64,000 nt of DNA from Pythium myriotylum (lineage: Eukaryota; Oomycota; Peronosporomycetes; Pythiales; Pythiaceae), in the NCBI GenBank assembly GCA_023091665.1, contig JALJCQ010000016.1, positions 62,001 to 126,000 of the forward strand. The letters are read 5' to 3'. Shown here piece by piece: positions 29,901 through 38,816 of this stretch. The position numbers were made by a program, and so were the translations under genes. The notes below the pieces were generated by a model. That model ran no database searches. It was not told the DNA's origin and worked only from the letters and a program-made list of their open reading frames with translations. Every line of letters begins with the position of its first letter. Position 1 is the first letter of the stretch.

Positions 29901-31528
29901 ACGTCGATCTGAGTGCCGAGAACCTGCACGCCGTACTTGGCGAGGATGCCCTTCTCGTGGAGCTCAACACCACAGTTGAGAGCGGTCTGGCCACCCATGG
30001 AGATGAGGATACCGTCGGGTCGCTCACGCTTGATGACCTGCTCGACGAAGTCGGCGTTGACCGGCAAGTAGTAGACGTTGCTGGCCTGCGCCTCGCTCGA
30101 GCGGTCGATGTTGGTCTGCACGGAGGCGATATTGGGGTTGATCAGGATCGTCTCGATGTTCTCCTCCTTAAGCGCCTTGATAGCCTGCGAGCCAGAGTAG
30201 TCGAACTCGCCAGCCTGGCCAATCGAAAGACCGCCCGAGCCGAGCACGAGCACCTTCTTGACCTTAGGGCGGATGACTTCGGGGCGCTGCACGAGGCTCG
30301 AGATCGGACCCTTCTCCTTGTTGCGCACGGCGTCGAGGAAGACGTCGAAGAGGAACTCGGTATCGGTCGGGCCGCCGCAGTGCTCCGGGTGGAACTGCGC
30401 CGTGAAGTACGGCTTGGTCTTGTGGATGATACCTTCGTTCGTGCCGTCATTGCTGTTGACGAAGAGCTCCTCCCAATCGCTCGGCAGCTTCTTGCCGTCC
30501 AGCGCGTAGCCGTGGTTCTGCGCCGTGATGTAGCTCTGGCCCGTCTTGAGGTTGTTCACTGGCTGGTTCTGACCGCGGTTGCCCCACGGGAGCTTGTAGG
30601 TCGGCGCGCCGGCCGCGCGACCGAGCAGCTGGTTGCCCAGACAGATACCGAAGATGGGCTTGACGTCGTCGCCCTCGGCGTTCATCGCGCGGCGCAGCTG
30701 CTCCGTGGTCTCAGTGAGCATGGCCGGATCGCCCGGACCGTTCGAGATGAAGAGACCGTCGTACCAGCCCTTCTCCGACGCGATGTCGTGGTTCCACGGC
30801 ACGAGCTTGACCTCGGCGCCGCGCTGCACGAGCGAGCGGATGATGTTGTACTTGATACCGCAGTCGACGGCGAGAATCTTGAGCGGGTTGCCCTTGCCGA
30901 AGACGCGCACCTCCTTGGTGGAGACAAGCGCGGCGAGGTTGGTCTCGTTGACGTCGACGAGCGGCGGCACGTCGCTGCCTTCGACGATGATGCGGCCCTT
31001 CATGGCGCCCTTGGCGCGGATCTTCTTGGTGATGGCGCGCGTGTCGACGCCGGCGATGCCCGGGATGCCTTCGGCCTCGAGCCAGTCGGAGAGCGAGGTC
31101 GCGGCGTTCCAGTGCGAGTGGTGGGCCGAGTAGTCCTGCACGATCATGCCGGCGGCGTGGATGCGGTCTGACTCGATGAACTTGTTGAGTCCGTGCTCGT
31201 CGAGCGTCTTGGTGCAGGGCACGCCGTAGTTGCCGATCATGGGGAAGGTCATGTTGAGGATCTGCCCCTTGAACGACGGGTCCGTGAGCGCCTCTGGGTA
31301 GCCGACCATGCCCGTGGTGAAGACGACTTCGCCGGCCATGGACTTTTTGGCGCCGAAGGAGACGCCCGGGAAGCGCGAGCCGTCCTCGAACTCGAGCACG
31401 GCGGGCGTCTCGAAGCGCGGGCCGAGCGTGCGCGTGACCTTGGAGCGCGCGTGCTGCAGCAGGCGCGCGCCGCTGGCGTGGCGCGGCAGCGGCGAGCGAT
31501 TTCGCACGGACGACGAGAGGCGCAACAT
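26987..31528 (-). CDS. CPS: Mitochondrial-type carbamoyl-phosphate synthetase, glutamine-dependent
   Basis: One uninterrupted exon from ATG 31528 encodes 1513 aa, close to animal CPS1/CPS3 (about 1500). An Arg/Ser/Leu-rich presequence (MLRLSSSVRNRSPLPRHASG) precedes the small-subunit domain. The glutaminase domain has an intact nucleophile in FGICLGNQL (Cys296) and the HPEH pair near FHPEHCGGPTD, so glutamine rather than free ammonia should be the nitrogen source. Two ATP-grasp halves follow (NPNIASVQTN in the first, SFPFVSKTTG in the second), then an allosteric MGS-like domain with IRRTAVDFSIPLLTN. There is no fused aspartate transcarbamylase or dihydroorotase, which sets it apart from the pyrimidine-type CAD protein. 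It makes carbamoyl phosphate, probably for arginine synthesis. It is transcribed away from the ArgB-ArgC gene. Confidence 0.95.
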   Translation of the reverse strand: MLRLSSSVRNRSPLPRHASGARLLQHARSKVTRTLGPRFETPAVLEFEDGSRFPGVSFGAKKSMAGEVVFTTGMVGYPEALTDPSFKGQILNMTFPMIGNYGVPCTKTLDEHGLNKFIESDRIHAAGMIVQDYSAHHSHWNAATSLSDWLEAEGIPGIAGVDTRAITKKIRAKGAMKGRIIVEGSDVPPLVDVNETNLAALVSTKEVRVFGKGNPLKILAVDCGIKYNIIRSLVQRGAEVKLVPWNHDIASEKGWYDGLFISNGPGDPAMLTETTEQLRRAMNAEGDDVKPIFGICLGNQLLGRAAGAPTYKLPWGNRGQNQPVNNLKTGQSYITAQNHGYALDGKKLPSDWEELFVNSNDGTNEGIIHKTKPYFTAQFHPEHCGGPTDTEFLFDVFLDAVRNKEKGPISSLVQRPEVIRPKVKKVLVLGSGGLSIGQAGEFDYSGSQAIKALKEENIETILINPNIASVQTNIDRSSEAQASNVYYLPVNADFVEQVIKRERPDGILISMGGQTALNCGVELHEKGILAKYGVQVLGTQIDVVTATEDRDIFNEKLKEIGEKIAESAAVNTIEDAVAAAYKIGFPVMIRSAFALGGLGSGICEDEKELRSMAKKAFAGSPQILVERSMKGWKEVEYEVVRDSANNCLTVCNMENFDPLGIHTGDSIVIAPSQTLSNREYHMLRETALKVVRHLGIVGECNIQYALNPHSEEYCIIEVNARLSRSSALASKATGYPLAFVAAKLALGITLPELKNSVTKSTTACFEPSLDYCVTKIPRWDLAKFENVSTEIGSSMKSVGEVMSIARNFEEAMQKAMRMVEPSIEGFEPRDKNWSREDLIKALGRPTDKRIYQIAYALKHGILSVEEVHDITKIDTWFLNRLQGIADLDVNLTGKSIHAVTKEELLQAKKVGFSDRQLARMLGVTDDEVRAKRKSFGIEPSVKQIDTLAAEYPAQTNYLYMTYNGEEHDVPAQTSNDGVMVLGSGAYRIGSSVEFDWCAVSAIRTLRKLGRRAVMLNYNPETVSTDYDECDQLYFEELSKERVMDVYDREGVQGVVVSVGGQIPNNLALPLHKAGVNILGTHPTMIDSAEDRYKFSKLMDQAGVRQPQWKELTSIASAQEFANAVGYPCLVRPSYVLSGAAMNVAYNDADLARVLGEAVDVSPEHPVVVTKFIEGAKELELDAVAKDGVVIAAAISEHVENAGVHSGDATLILPPVEASSFYINEVRKCGEKIAKALNISGPFNAQFLAKGADVSVIECNLRASRSFPFVSKTTGSDFINAATKVMVGESTENDNLPALFGPKRPEGFVGIKSPMFSYTRLGGADPLLGVEMASTGEVACFGKNRHEAFLKALISSNFKLPNKNILLSMQDKFTEDFVHAAFKMHELGYNLYTTEKTHEFLQKYGIPSTKLGFPLDEDNENNVLHYLREKKIDLVVNLPNSSSKQIKNNYLIRRTAVDFSIPLLTNISLVKLFVESMAIHKEKPLLGLDADSLFDYYERENREEKAWTDVHEYH

Positions 31529-32367
31529 GGAGAGGAGGCGGCGAGTTGCGGAATGAGCGAGCAGGCTCGCAGTCGCGCTTCGTTCGCTAATGCGCAATGG
31601 ACGCCTCCAAAAGATACGAATCAAGTCTCGCAGGTTTGTTTGCACAACTTGCGGGGTCGAAACGTAGCGAAGCTCGTTGAGAATAATTCAATGTTGAAAG
31701 CGACGAGACAGTCGCGCGAGGGGGGTCGAGTGGGTTCATCCAGCGAGAATGGAAGGGCATGCACTGCAAGAGGGTCGCGCCCATCCACGTGCGCGCCGCG
31801 CCACGAGATTCTTCCGCCCACGATGGCTGCGGCGGCGGTCGCCAGGAGAACGTTCGCGGGCGCGGCGACTGGAAAGTCGAGCGGGCGGAACGAGTGGCCA
31901 CCGCGTGTCGCGATCTATTTCGATGGCGCGGCGCGTCAACGAGCAGCCGGCCGCGCGATCCTCCTTCTCTCGTTCGTTCGCTCGCTTTCCCGCGCCGCCG
32001 CTCTCTTCCGCGCTCTCTCCCGTTCCTTCGTCGTCCCTCGAGGGCCGCGGAAGTGTCCGAGGTGCGGTGCGGTGCATGCTGTGCATACATGTACATACTG
32101 TAGCTCTTCAGAAGTTGACGGCGTGCCGTCTGCCGGCCGCGCGGCAGGCGTTCCCAGCCACAGACCGCATGTGACGTGGTGCAGCCATCTCCCGATTCGA
32201 GTTGGAACGAGCTGATTGCCCAAACGGCACCACCAACGACCGAAAAATCGAAGTCGTACTTAGCCGGAGTATCAAGTCTCGCAGTGGGAAACCGCCGGCG
32301 CGCCGCGAGCGTACGTAGCTCCTCAAGGGGGTCGGTTGCATTTCCGCTTCTGCGTCTACGTCTGAGC
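31529..32367. promoter_or_regulatory. Shared divergent promoter, CPSase and ArgB-ArgC genes
   Basis: This 839-bp spacer separates the start codons of two divergent genes of the same pathway. It is GC-rich and has many long spurious frames on both strands, none with motifs. A palindromic-looking CATACATGTACATA word lies at about 32084-32097. Coordinated control of both genes from this spacer is inferred from orientation and function only. Confidence 0.5.
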
Positions 32368-34515
32368 ATGATCGTGCAGCGAGTGGTGCGCGCGGCCGCC
32401 AGGGCCTCGGCGACAGCGGCGCTTCTGCCGCGACGCAGGGCGGCGATCGCCACGGCGCCGCGCGCGCTCGCCGCTCGAGCGCCGCCTCCCGCCGCCGCCG
32501 CCGCCGTGCGCCGCTTCGCGTCCAAGCCCGAGAGCGCCAAGGACGTGGCCACGTCGCTGCTCCAGATCGTCTCCTCGCCCGCCGAGATCGACGAGTACCT
32601 CAAGGTCTACGGCACGCCCGGCGTCACGCGCACGACGGTCATCAAGATCGGCGGAGAGGTCATCGAGAACGAGCTCGACACGCTCGTGAGCTCGCTCGTC
32701 TTCCTCAAGGAGGCCGGGCTCTTCCCGATCCTCGTCCACGGCGCCGGCCCGCAGATGAACGCCGAGCTCGCGCGCCTCGGCGTCGAGCCGCAGTACGTCA
32801 TGGGCAACCGCGTGACCGACAAGGACACGCTCGCCATCGCCAAGAAGATCTTCCTCCAGGCCAACCGCAAGATCGTCGACGCGCTTGTGGCCGCCGGCGT
32901 CGGTGCGCGCCCGATTACGAGCGGGGTCTTCGAGGCCCAGTTCAAGGACAAGGACGTCTACGGCTTTGTCGGCGAGGTGTCCAAGATCCACGGCGACAGC
33001 GTCGAGTCGGCCATCGCGCTCGGCCAGATCCCCGTGCTCTCCAGTCTCGGCGAGAGCTACGACGGCCAGACGCTCAACATCAATGCGGACGTTGCGGCGC
33101 GTGAGCTCGCGATCAACCTGCAGCCGTACAAGACCATCTTCATCAACGCTAAGGGCGGGTGGATTGAGGACGATGGCACCAAGCTAAAGGAGATCAACAT
33201 GGCTAAGGACTACGAGCGCATGGCCGCGCGCGACTACACCGGTCGCCAGGGTACGCTTCTCAAGCTCAACGAGATCAACACGTTGCTTCAGAACCTGCCA
33301 TCCTCGTCCTCGGTCGCGCTCACTTCGGCGTCAGCGCTGTCACGGGAGATCCTGAGCAGCTGTAGCACGGGTACCGTGTGCGTGCGTGGCGGCCACGCAC
33401 AGGAGGCACCAGCCTCTGCGGTGGCTACTCCGCAGAAAAAGTTCCGTGTCGGTTTGCTTGGAGCGCGTGGCTACGTCGGGCGCGAGATCATCCGTCTCAT
33501 TGGCCACCACCCGCAGCTGGAGCTTGTGTGCGCGAGTTCGCGCGCTCTCGTGGGACAGAAGGTCGTGGAGATTGCCCACGCGCCGCCGCTCAACCCGCAC
33601 ACCAACAAGCCTGCCATCCCCGTGACGACGCGCGCGTCGCGACTCAGCATCGATGACGACCTCGAGTTCTGCGACCTTGGTCTCGAGCAGATTCCTACCT
33701 CGGAGTACGCCGACAGTGTCGACGTGTGGGTTCTCGCACTGCCAAACGGTCACTGCGAGAAGTATGCTACTGTCCTCGACGGCCTCAAGCGCAAGGACAA
33801 GGTCATCATTGACCTCAGCGCCGATCAGCGCTTCAACGACCAGTGGACCTATGGTCTCCCAGAGGCACCGTCGGGCCGAGAGCGTCTCCAAGGTGCAACC
33901 CACATTGCCAACCCGGGTTGCTACGCGACGGGTGCCCAGGTCGGTATCCTCCCGCTCTTGGGCGGCAAGCCGAGCGTGAACGGCGGTAAGTCACTGCTAG
34001 ACACCGTCATCCCGCCACATGTCTTCGGTGTCTCGGGTTACAGTGGTGCGGGTACGGGCCTCTCGAACGCTAACAACTTGAGCGTGCTCCACGACAACAT
34101 CATGGCCTACAAGTCGGTGAACCACATCCATGAAAATGAAGTGAGCCACCAGCTCGGCACGCCAATCCGGTTCATGCCCCACGTTGCACCGTTCTTCCAG
34201 GGCATCCACGTGACCATCTCGACGCAGCTCCAGGACACGACGCTCAATGAGAAGCACATCGAGGAGCTGTTCCGCGAATTCTACGCCGACGAAGCACTGG
34301 TCAAGGTTACGCCGTCGATCCCTCTCGTCAAGGATAACGCGCATCAGCACCACGTGACCGTGGGTGGTTTCCAAATCGACCCCAAGACTGGCCGATTGGT
34401 TGTGATCGCCACAATCGACAATCTCCTCAAGGGCGCTGCCACGCAGGCCGTGCAGAACATCAACGTCGCCTTAGGGATCGAAGAGTACGCGGGGATCCTC
34501 CCGAGCCGAGGCTAA
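32368..34515 (+). CDS. Fused acetylglutamate kinase and acetylglutamyl-phosphate reductase
   Basis: A single exon encodes 715 aa from ATG 32368. Residues 1-55 are Ala/Arg-rich without acidic residues, a typical mitochondrial presequence. The kinase half (about 85-320) has KIGGEVI for phosphate binding, HGAGPQMN and an Asn-rich NINADVAA segment. After a linker of about 40 residues the reductase half starts at KKFRVGLLGARGYVG (about 356) and carries the catalytic Cys in NPGCYATG (Cys518) and the downstream GVSGYSGAG. The two halves phosphorylate N-acetylglutamate and then reduce the acyl phosphate, steps 2 and 3 of arginine synthesis. Fungal ARG5,6 has the same fusion but about 150 more residues, because a GNAT-like DUF619 domain sits between the halves. 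That domain appears to be missing here. Confidence 0.95.
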   Translation: MIVQRVVRAAARASATAALLPRRRAAIATAPRALAARAPPPAAAAAVRRFASKPESAKDVATSLLQIVSSPAEIDEYLKVYGTPGVTRTTVIKIGGEVIENELDTLVSSLVFLKEAGLFPILVHGAGPQMNAELARLGVEPQYVMGNRVTDKDTLAIAKKIFLQANRKIVDALVAAGVGARPITSGVFEAQFKDKDVYGFVGEVSKIHGDSVESAIALGQIPVLSSLGESYDGQTLNINADVAARELAINLQPYKTIFINAKGGWIEDDGTKLKEINMAKDYERMAARDYTGRQGTLLKLNEINTLLQNLPSSSSVALTSASALSREILSSCSTGTVCVRGGHAQEAPASAVATPQKKFRVGLLGARGYVGREIIRLIGHHPQLELVCASSRALVGQKVVEIAHAPPLNPHTNKPAIPVTTRASRLSIDDDLEFCDLGLEQIPTSEYADSVDVWVLALPNGHCEKYATVLDGLKRKDKVIIDLSADQRFNDQWTYGLPEAPSGRERLQGATHIANPGCYATGAQVGILPLLGGKPSVNGGKSLLDTVIPPHVFGVSGYSGAGTGLSNANNLSVLHDNIMAYKSVNHIHENEVSHQLGTPIRFMPHVAPFFQGIHVTISTQLQDTTLNEKHIEELFREFYADEALVKVTPSIPLVKDNAHQHHVTVGGFQIDPKTGRLVVIATIDNLLKGAATQAVQNINVALGIEEYAGILPSRG

Positions 34516-34687
34516 ACAAATTCACTCTTAACTCTCTGCACGCCAAACACGGTGGCTTTAGAATGCACGTAGACTAAGGGTCAGGCTCTTGTTTGTTGCC
34601 CGGATAGCTGAGCAGCCATGACTTGCGTCATTAAATAGTTTTCTGTATTACCTCTCTCTCTCGCCCTAGTGGTTTCGTTCGATGGGC

Positions 34688-36527
34688 TTATCTCTTCTTC
34701 CGCGCTCGGCGCTGGGTCGAGGACCCGTTGGCACTGTCACTTGCACGCGCTGGTCGCGCTTCGATCTGGATTGTTCCACCCTGTTGAAGAAGAAGCAAAT
34801 CGGCGTAAGCAATCAGGACCATCCTCGGGCTTCATCACGACATTGACTCACCTGGATGTCTTCCCGGTGGGCACTGCTCTCGACCTTACTCTGCGTGTCG
34901 AGGTAGAACATCAGATCTCGCACCTGAGCCTCAAGATCTGCGATGCGGCCTGCTGTCTCCCCCTCGATGCGCTTGTTCTGCTCCTCGAGGACCTGCACGC
35001 GCTCCTTCCATTGCTTTTGATTCTCGATCAGTGACTTGTTCAGCTCTCTGTTTATCAGATGAATGCGTCAAACGTTCATTTTCTCGACCTGTAATGAGCA
35101 GATCGCAGAATGGACGCACCTGACGAAACGGAGCTCTTCCTCCAGCTTCTTGGTCTTCTCAGTGAGCGCATCATTGGACTTCTTCATAGACTTCTTCTCG
35201 TGCTCCAGGGACGTGATGACTCGGTGGTGGTCGCTTTCATGGAGACTAGCTAGACGGCGCTCGTAGAACAGTCGCTGCTCTTCCAGTTGACTAGATCAAC
35301 AAAATTTGTCATCAGACCAACTGGATTCTCACCAGTACGACAGCGACGATGGACCCACCTCTTGAGCAAGAAATTGTACTCCTGAGCCAGCTTCTCGAGT
35401 TTGCGGTGTTCCCCTTCCTCCAGCTCGGCGTCTGTGGGCGGAGGCAACTGCGAGCGCTCGCCGCTCGTGGTCTGCGGATTCGGGAACTCGACAAACTTGC
35501 CGTCTTGCTTGTTCATGATCAGGCGATGCACGAAGCCGTCGCCCGCGTAGTCCCACACGCGCTGAGTCTCCAGCTCTAGTGAGTACGTGTGCATCGTCTC
35601 CTGGTAGTGCTGTTTCGCGTGCTCGCCCGAGTACCGCCCGCAGCCGACATGACCGCAAATGAGGCAGATCCAGAGGTGCTCGGTGGTCTGACAGACCTCG
35701 CAGGCCGAGCCGATGTCGCCGTGGCTGTATCGGCACACTGGGCAACTCGATCCTTCCCAGCGGAAGAGACAGTCACAATGGAACGTGTGGTTGCACAGCG
35801 TCGTGAGGATGCCCGACGCGGACGCGTCCAGGCGGTCGAGACACACGGCGCACGTCGGGATCTCTGTCATACCAGGCGGTGGCGGAGGAAAGAGCTTGAG
35901 CGACGAGCGAGGCGCCTCGTCGCCCTCGCCCGCATCTTCGCTAGCCAGCGTGTCGTCGCCCGCCGCGACGCCGTCGCCTTCCTTCTGCTCGAGACTGTCG
36001 GGCGCCGGCTCGGGCTCGACCTTGTCGAACTCGATGCTCTTCACGAAGACGATCTTGCAGCGCTCGAGCTCGATCGAGTTGAAGTAAGTGCCGTTGTGCG
36101 CGAGGAAGAACTGGTCGGCGCGGTCCTGCGCGTCGAACTGGAGCAGCGCCATGCAGTTGCTGCGCTCGGGGTCTTTGAGGAAGCGCACGAGCTGGATGTC
36201 TTCGCGGAAGCCGGCGAGGAACTCGAGCAGCTCGACGGGCGACATGTGCGAGGGCACGGTGACGATGCAGAGCAGCGTGTTGCGCTCGGCCGGGAGGCTG
36301 TGGAGCGCGGCGTTGCCCTGCAGATACGGTCGATCGGGGCGGTAGAAGCGCAGCTTGCCCGTGGAGACCCGGACCTGCGGGTTGCCCGTGAGGAAGGACG
36401 CGGCGCCGGCCGAGAGCAGACTCTCGACGGCCTCATCCTCGGGCAGCTGGTCGAACGAGAGGTCCTCGGTCTTGGCCTCTTCCTCCGCGTCGCGCGGCGC
36501 CAGAGGCTGCACGCGGATCTGGAACAT
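34688..36527 (-). CDS. BRAP2: BRAP2-like RING/UBP-zinc-finger E3 ligase
   Basis: Four exons (36527-35359, 35290-35120, 35047-34852, 34780-34688) give 542 aa. The N-terminal RRM-like domain includes FYRPDRPYL, TLLCIVTVPSHM and VRFLKDPERSNCMALLQF. A RING follows (CAVCLDRL, then CNHTFHCDCLFRW and CPVCR). A UBP-type zinc finger comes next (CEVCQTTEHLWICLICGHVGCGRYS), and the last 150 residues form a coiled coil (EEQRLFYERRLASLHE through LMFYLDTQSK) with a basic tail. This order is diagnostic for BRCA1-associated protein 2, which in animals binds nuclear-localisation signals and dampens MAPK scaffolding. The gene is convergent with the ArgB-ArgC gene (172 bp between stops) and divergent from the choline-transporter-like gene. 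Confidence 0.93.
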
Positions 36528-36939
36528 GGTGGCTGCTGCCGCCCGATGACGATGGGATGGATCTCCTCATCAGCGCTTCTTTAGGACCGGGGAGGCCTAG
36601 TTTAGGTCCGGAATTTCTTTCTGAGTCGGGAATTTATTTCTTTCAGTGGGTTTCCGGACTGGAAACGTTTCCGCCCTGGCGAGGATGGGATTCATTCCAG
36701 AGTGTTCGCGATCCAGAGGCTTCCGACCCTCACTTTTCCGTCCGGGCAGATGTACCCACAGAGCGGACCCTAGCCCTCCGTACCGTTCAACCCAACGGCG
36801 GGCGGTCTTCTCCGTCCCATCCAGACGACCGTAATTTACCGTCCGGAGCCGCGTGTCCCAGTTCCCCTGAGTTCTATAAGTTTTTTACTTCCCTCCAAAG
36901 ACTCGACGGCGACGTTTAGACGCCATTGAGCTGCTCACC
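36528..36939. promoter_or_regulatory. Divergent spacer, BRAP2 and CTL-like genes
   Basis: A 412-bp spacer between two divergent start codons. It contains TCCGGAATT/GGGAATTTATTTC words repeated in loose form at 36608-36660 and a TTCTATAAGTTTTTTAC stretch at about 36871-36890 that could be a TATA-like signal for the plus-strand gene. A frame at 36557-36919 has no motif. Nothing else is visible. Confidence 0.4.
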
Positions 36940-38707
36940 ATGTACGACCAGAACGCCTACAACGACCCGTACAAGCAGGGCGCCCCGCAGGCCTACTACG
37001 CGCAGCCCTACGGCCAGCCCTACGCGGCGCCGCAGGCGCAGCCCACGCAGCACACGGGCTATGACCACTCGGCGCAGACCGTCGCGGCGCTCAAGCCCGG
37101 GAACACGCAGCCCTCGGCCGGCTGCCGCGACCTGCCCTTCGCCGTGCTCTTCCTCGCCAACGTCGGCGCCATCGTCGTCTTCACCGTCATGTGGGGGCTC
37201 GACGCCGTCAAGGACGAGAACGACACCACCACGTCCTCCAAGTCCTCCAACTCGTTCCTCACGGCCAGCGAGACGCGCAACGTCATCGGCATCTCGCTCG
37301 CCATGGCCGTGCTCTCGGTCGTGCTCGCGCTGCTCTCGGTCAAGCTCATCACCGCCTACGCGCGCTGCATGATCATGTTCACGCTCTGGTTCAACGTCGG
37401 CATCGCCTTCGCCATCGCCGGGCTCGGCTTCGCCATCGGCAACATCTTCATCGGCGTGATCGGCGCCATTCTCGCGCTCCTGAGCCTCTGCTACGCGCGC
37501 GCCGTCGCGCACCGCATCCCCTTCGCGGTCGCCAACCTGCGCGTGGCTTCCGCCGCCATCTCCAAGCACTGGTCCTCCTACATCGTCTCGATCGTCTTCA
37601 CGATCGTGCAGATCGCCTGGGTCGTGCTCTGGGCGCTCGCCTTCTTGGGCGTGGCCAACCAGCTCAAGACGGACGATGCCTCCACCGGATCGCTCAAGGA
37701 CAGCGGCGCCAGCTGCGTCTACAACAACGAGTGCGCCTCCAACTCGTGCCGCTACACCGCCGGCTACACGTCCAAGCGCTGCTACGGCTCCTCGACCACG
37801 GGCTTCCAGAACGCCTCGGCCACCAACTACGTTGCTTACTTCTTCCTGCTCATCTCGTTCTACTGGGGTCTCCAGGTCTTCAAGAACGTGTCCCACACGA
37901 CCATCGCCGGCACCGTTGCGACGTTCTGGTACAGCTCTGAGTCCTCGGGTGCCACGGGCTCGTCGCTGCGCCGCAGCCTCACGACCTCGTTCGGCTCGAT
38001 CTGCTTCGGCTCGCTCATCGTCGCTGTGATCCAGGCCCTGCGCCAGCTCGCTGAGCAGGCCAAGGAGGAAGGCTCGTTCCTTGGCTGCCTCGCTGAGTGC
38101 CTTCTGGGCTGCCTGCAGTCGATCATGGAGTACATCAACCGCTGGGCGTTCATCTACGTCGGCATGTACGGTTTCAAGTTCACGCAGGCCGGCAAGGCCG
38201 TCTTCCAGCTCTTTGGCCAGCGTGGCTTTGACGCCATCATCAACGACGACCTCATCGGCAACGTGCTCGGCTTTGCTGCACTGGGGGTCGGCCTCATTTG
38301 TGCCGGAGCCGGTGCGCTTGTGGCTGAGTACGCTGACATCGTCACCTTCAACAACAGCACTAGTACGTGGTCATCTGCACTGATTTTGATTCCTCTGCTG
38401 ATCACTGACGTTGTGTGATCTAGTTTTCCTCGCCATCTTGGGCTTCTTCGTGGGTATCGGCGTTGCGTTCACGCCGCTGTCCGTCGTGGACAGCTCGGTT
38501 GCGACGATCTTCGTCTGCTTCGCTGAGGTGCGTTCGTGTGATCCGTGAGACACTTGGCTGCAGCTGAGGACTGACGCTTCTGTGATGATTAATGTAAAGG
38601 ACCCTGCGGCATTCGCTGTCTCGCACCCTGACCTCTACCACCCGCTCGTGACTGAGTGGCACAACCTGTACCCGGAGATCATGGTTCAGGCAGGCTACTG
38701 GCACTAA
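36940..38707 (+). CDS. Choline transporter-like (CTL/SLC44) membrane protein
   Basis: Three exons (36940-38362, 38424-38527, 38600-38707) give 544 aa. A Gln/Tyr/Pro/Ala-rich cytosolic leader (residues 1-60) precedes about ten transmembrane helices. The segment SFGSICFGSLIVAVIQALR followed by a Cys-rich loop and YINRWAFIYVGMYGFKF is the conserved C-terminal block of CTL/PNS1 proteins. These carry choline or related ethanolamine compounds in animals, while the substrate of PNS1-type fungal and protist members is not proven. The first large extracellular loop contains CVYNNECASNSC, a small cysteine-knot-like spacing not typical of animal CTLs. The last two exons finish the final helix and a short tail ending YWH. 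Confidence 0.88.
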
Positions 38708-38816
38708 ACTGCTAAGCATTTCGAGCTGAAACGAGAAGGCTCTTGCAGACTTCAGTGGGGTTCTCACCAGCTACGGTGCCCATTTGCATAATCACGAATT
38801 CTATTGCCAGCTTTAG

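Noticed and set aside
26855..31171. Long plus-strand frames (425 and 589 codons) opposite the carbamoyl-phosphate synthetase gene
   Set aside because: They are antisense shadows of a GC-rich coding sequence, with Val/Leu/Arg/Glu repeats and no domain. The minus strand carries an unmistakable CPSase.
31529..32367. Several 80-340-codon frames between the CPSase and ArgB-ArgC genes on both strands
   Set aside because: They conflict with each other, are rich in Arg/Ser/Ala and lack motifs. The spacer is better read as a divergent promoter region.
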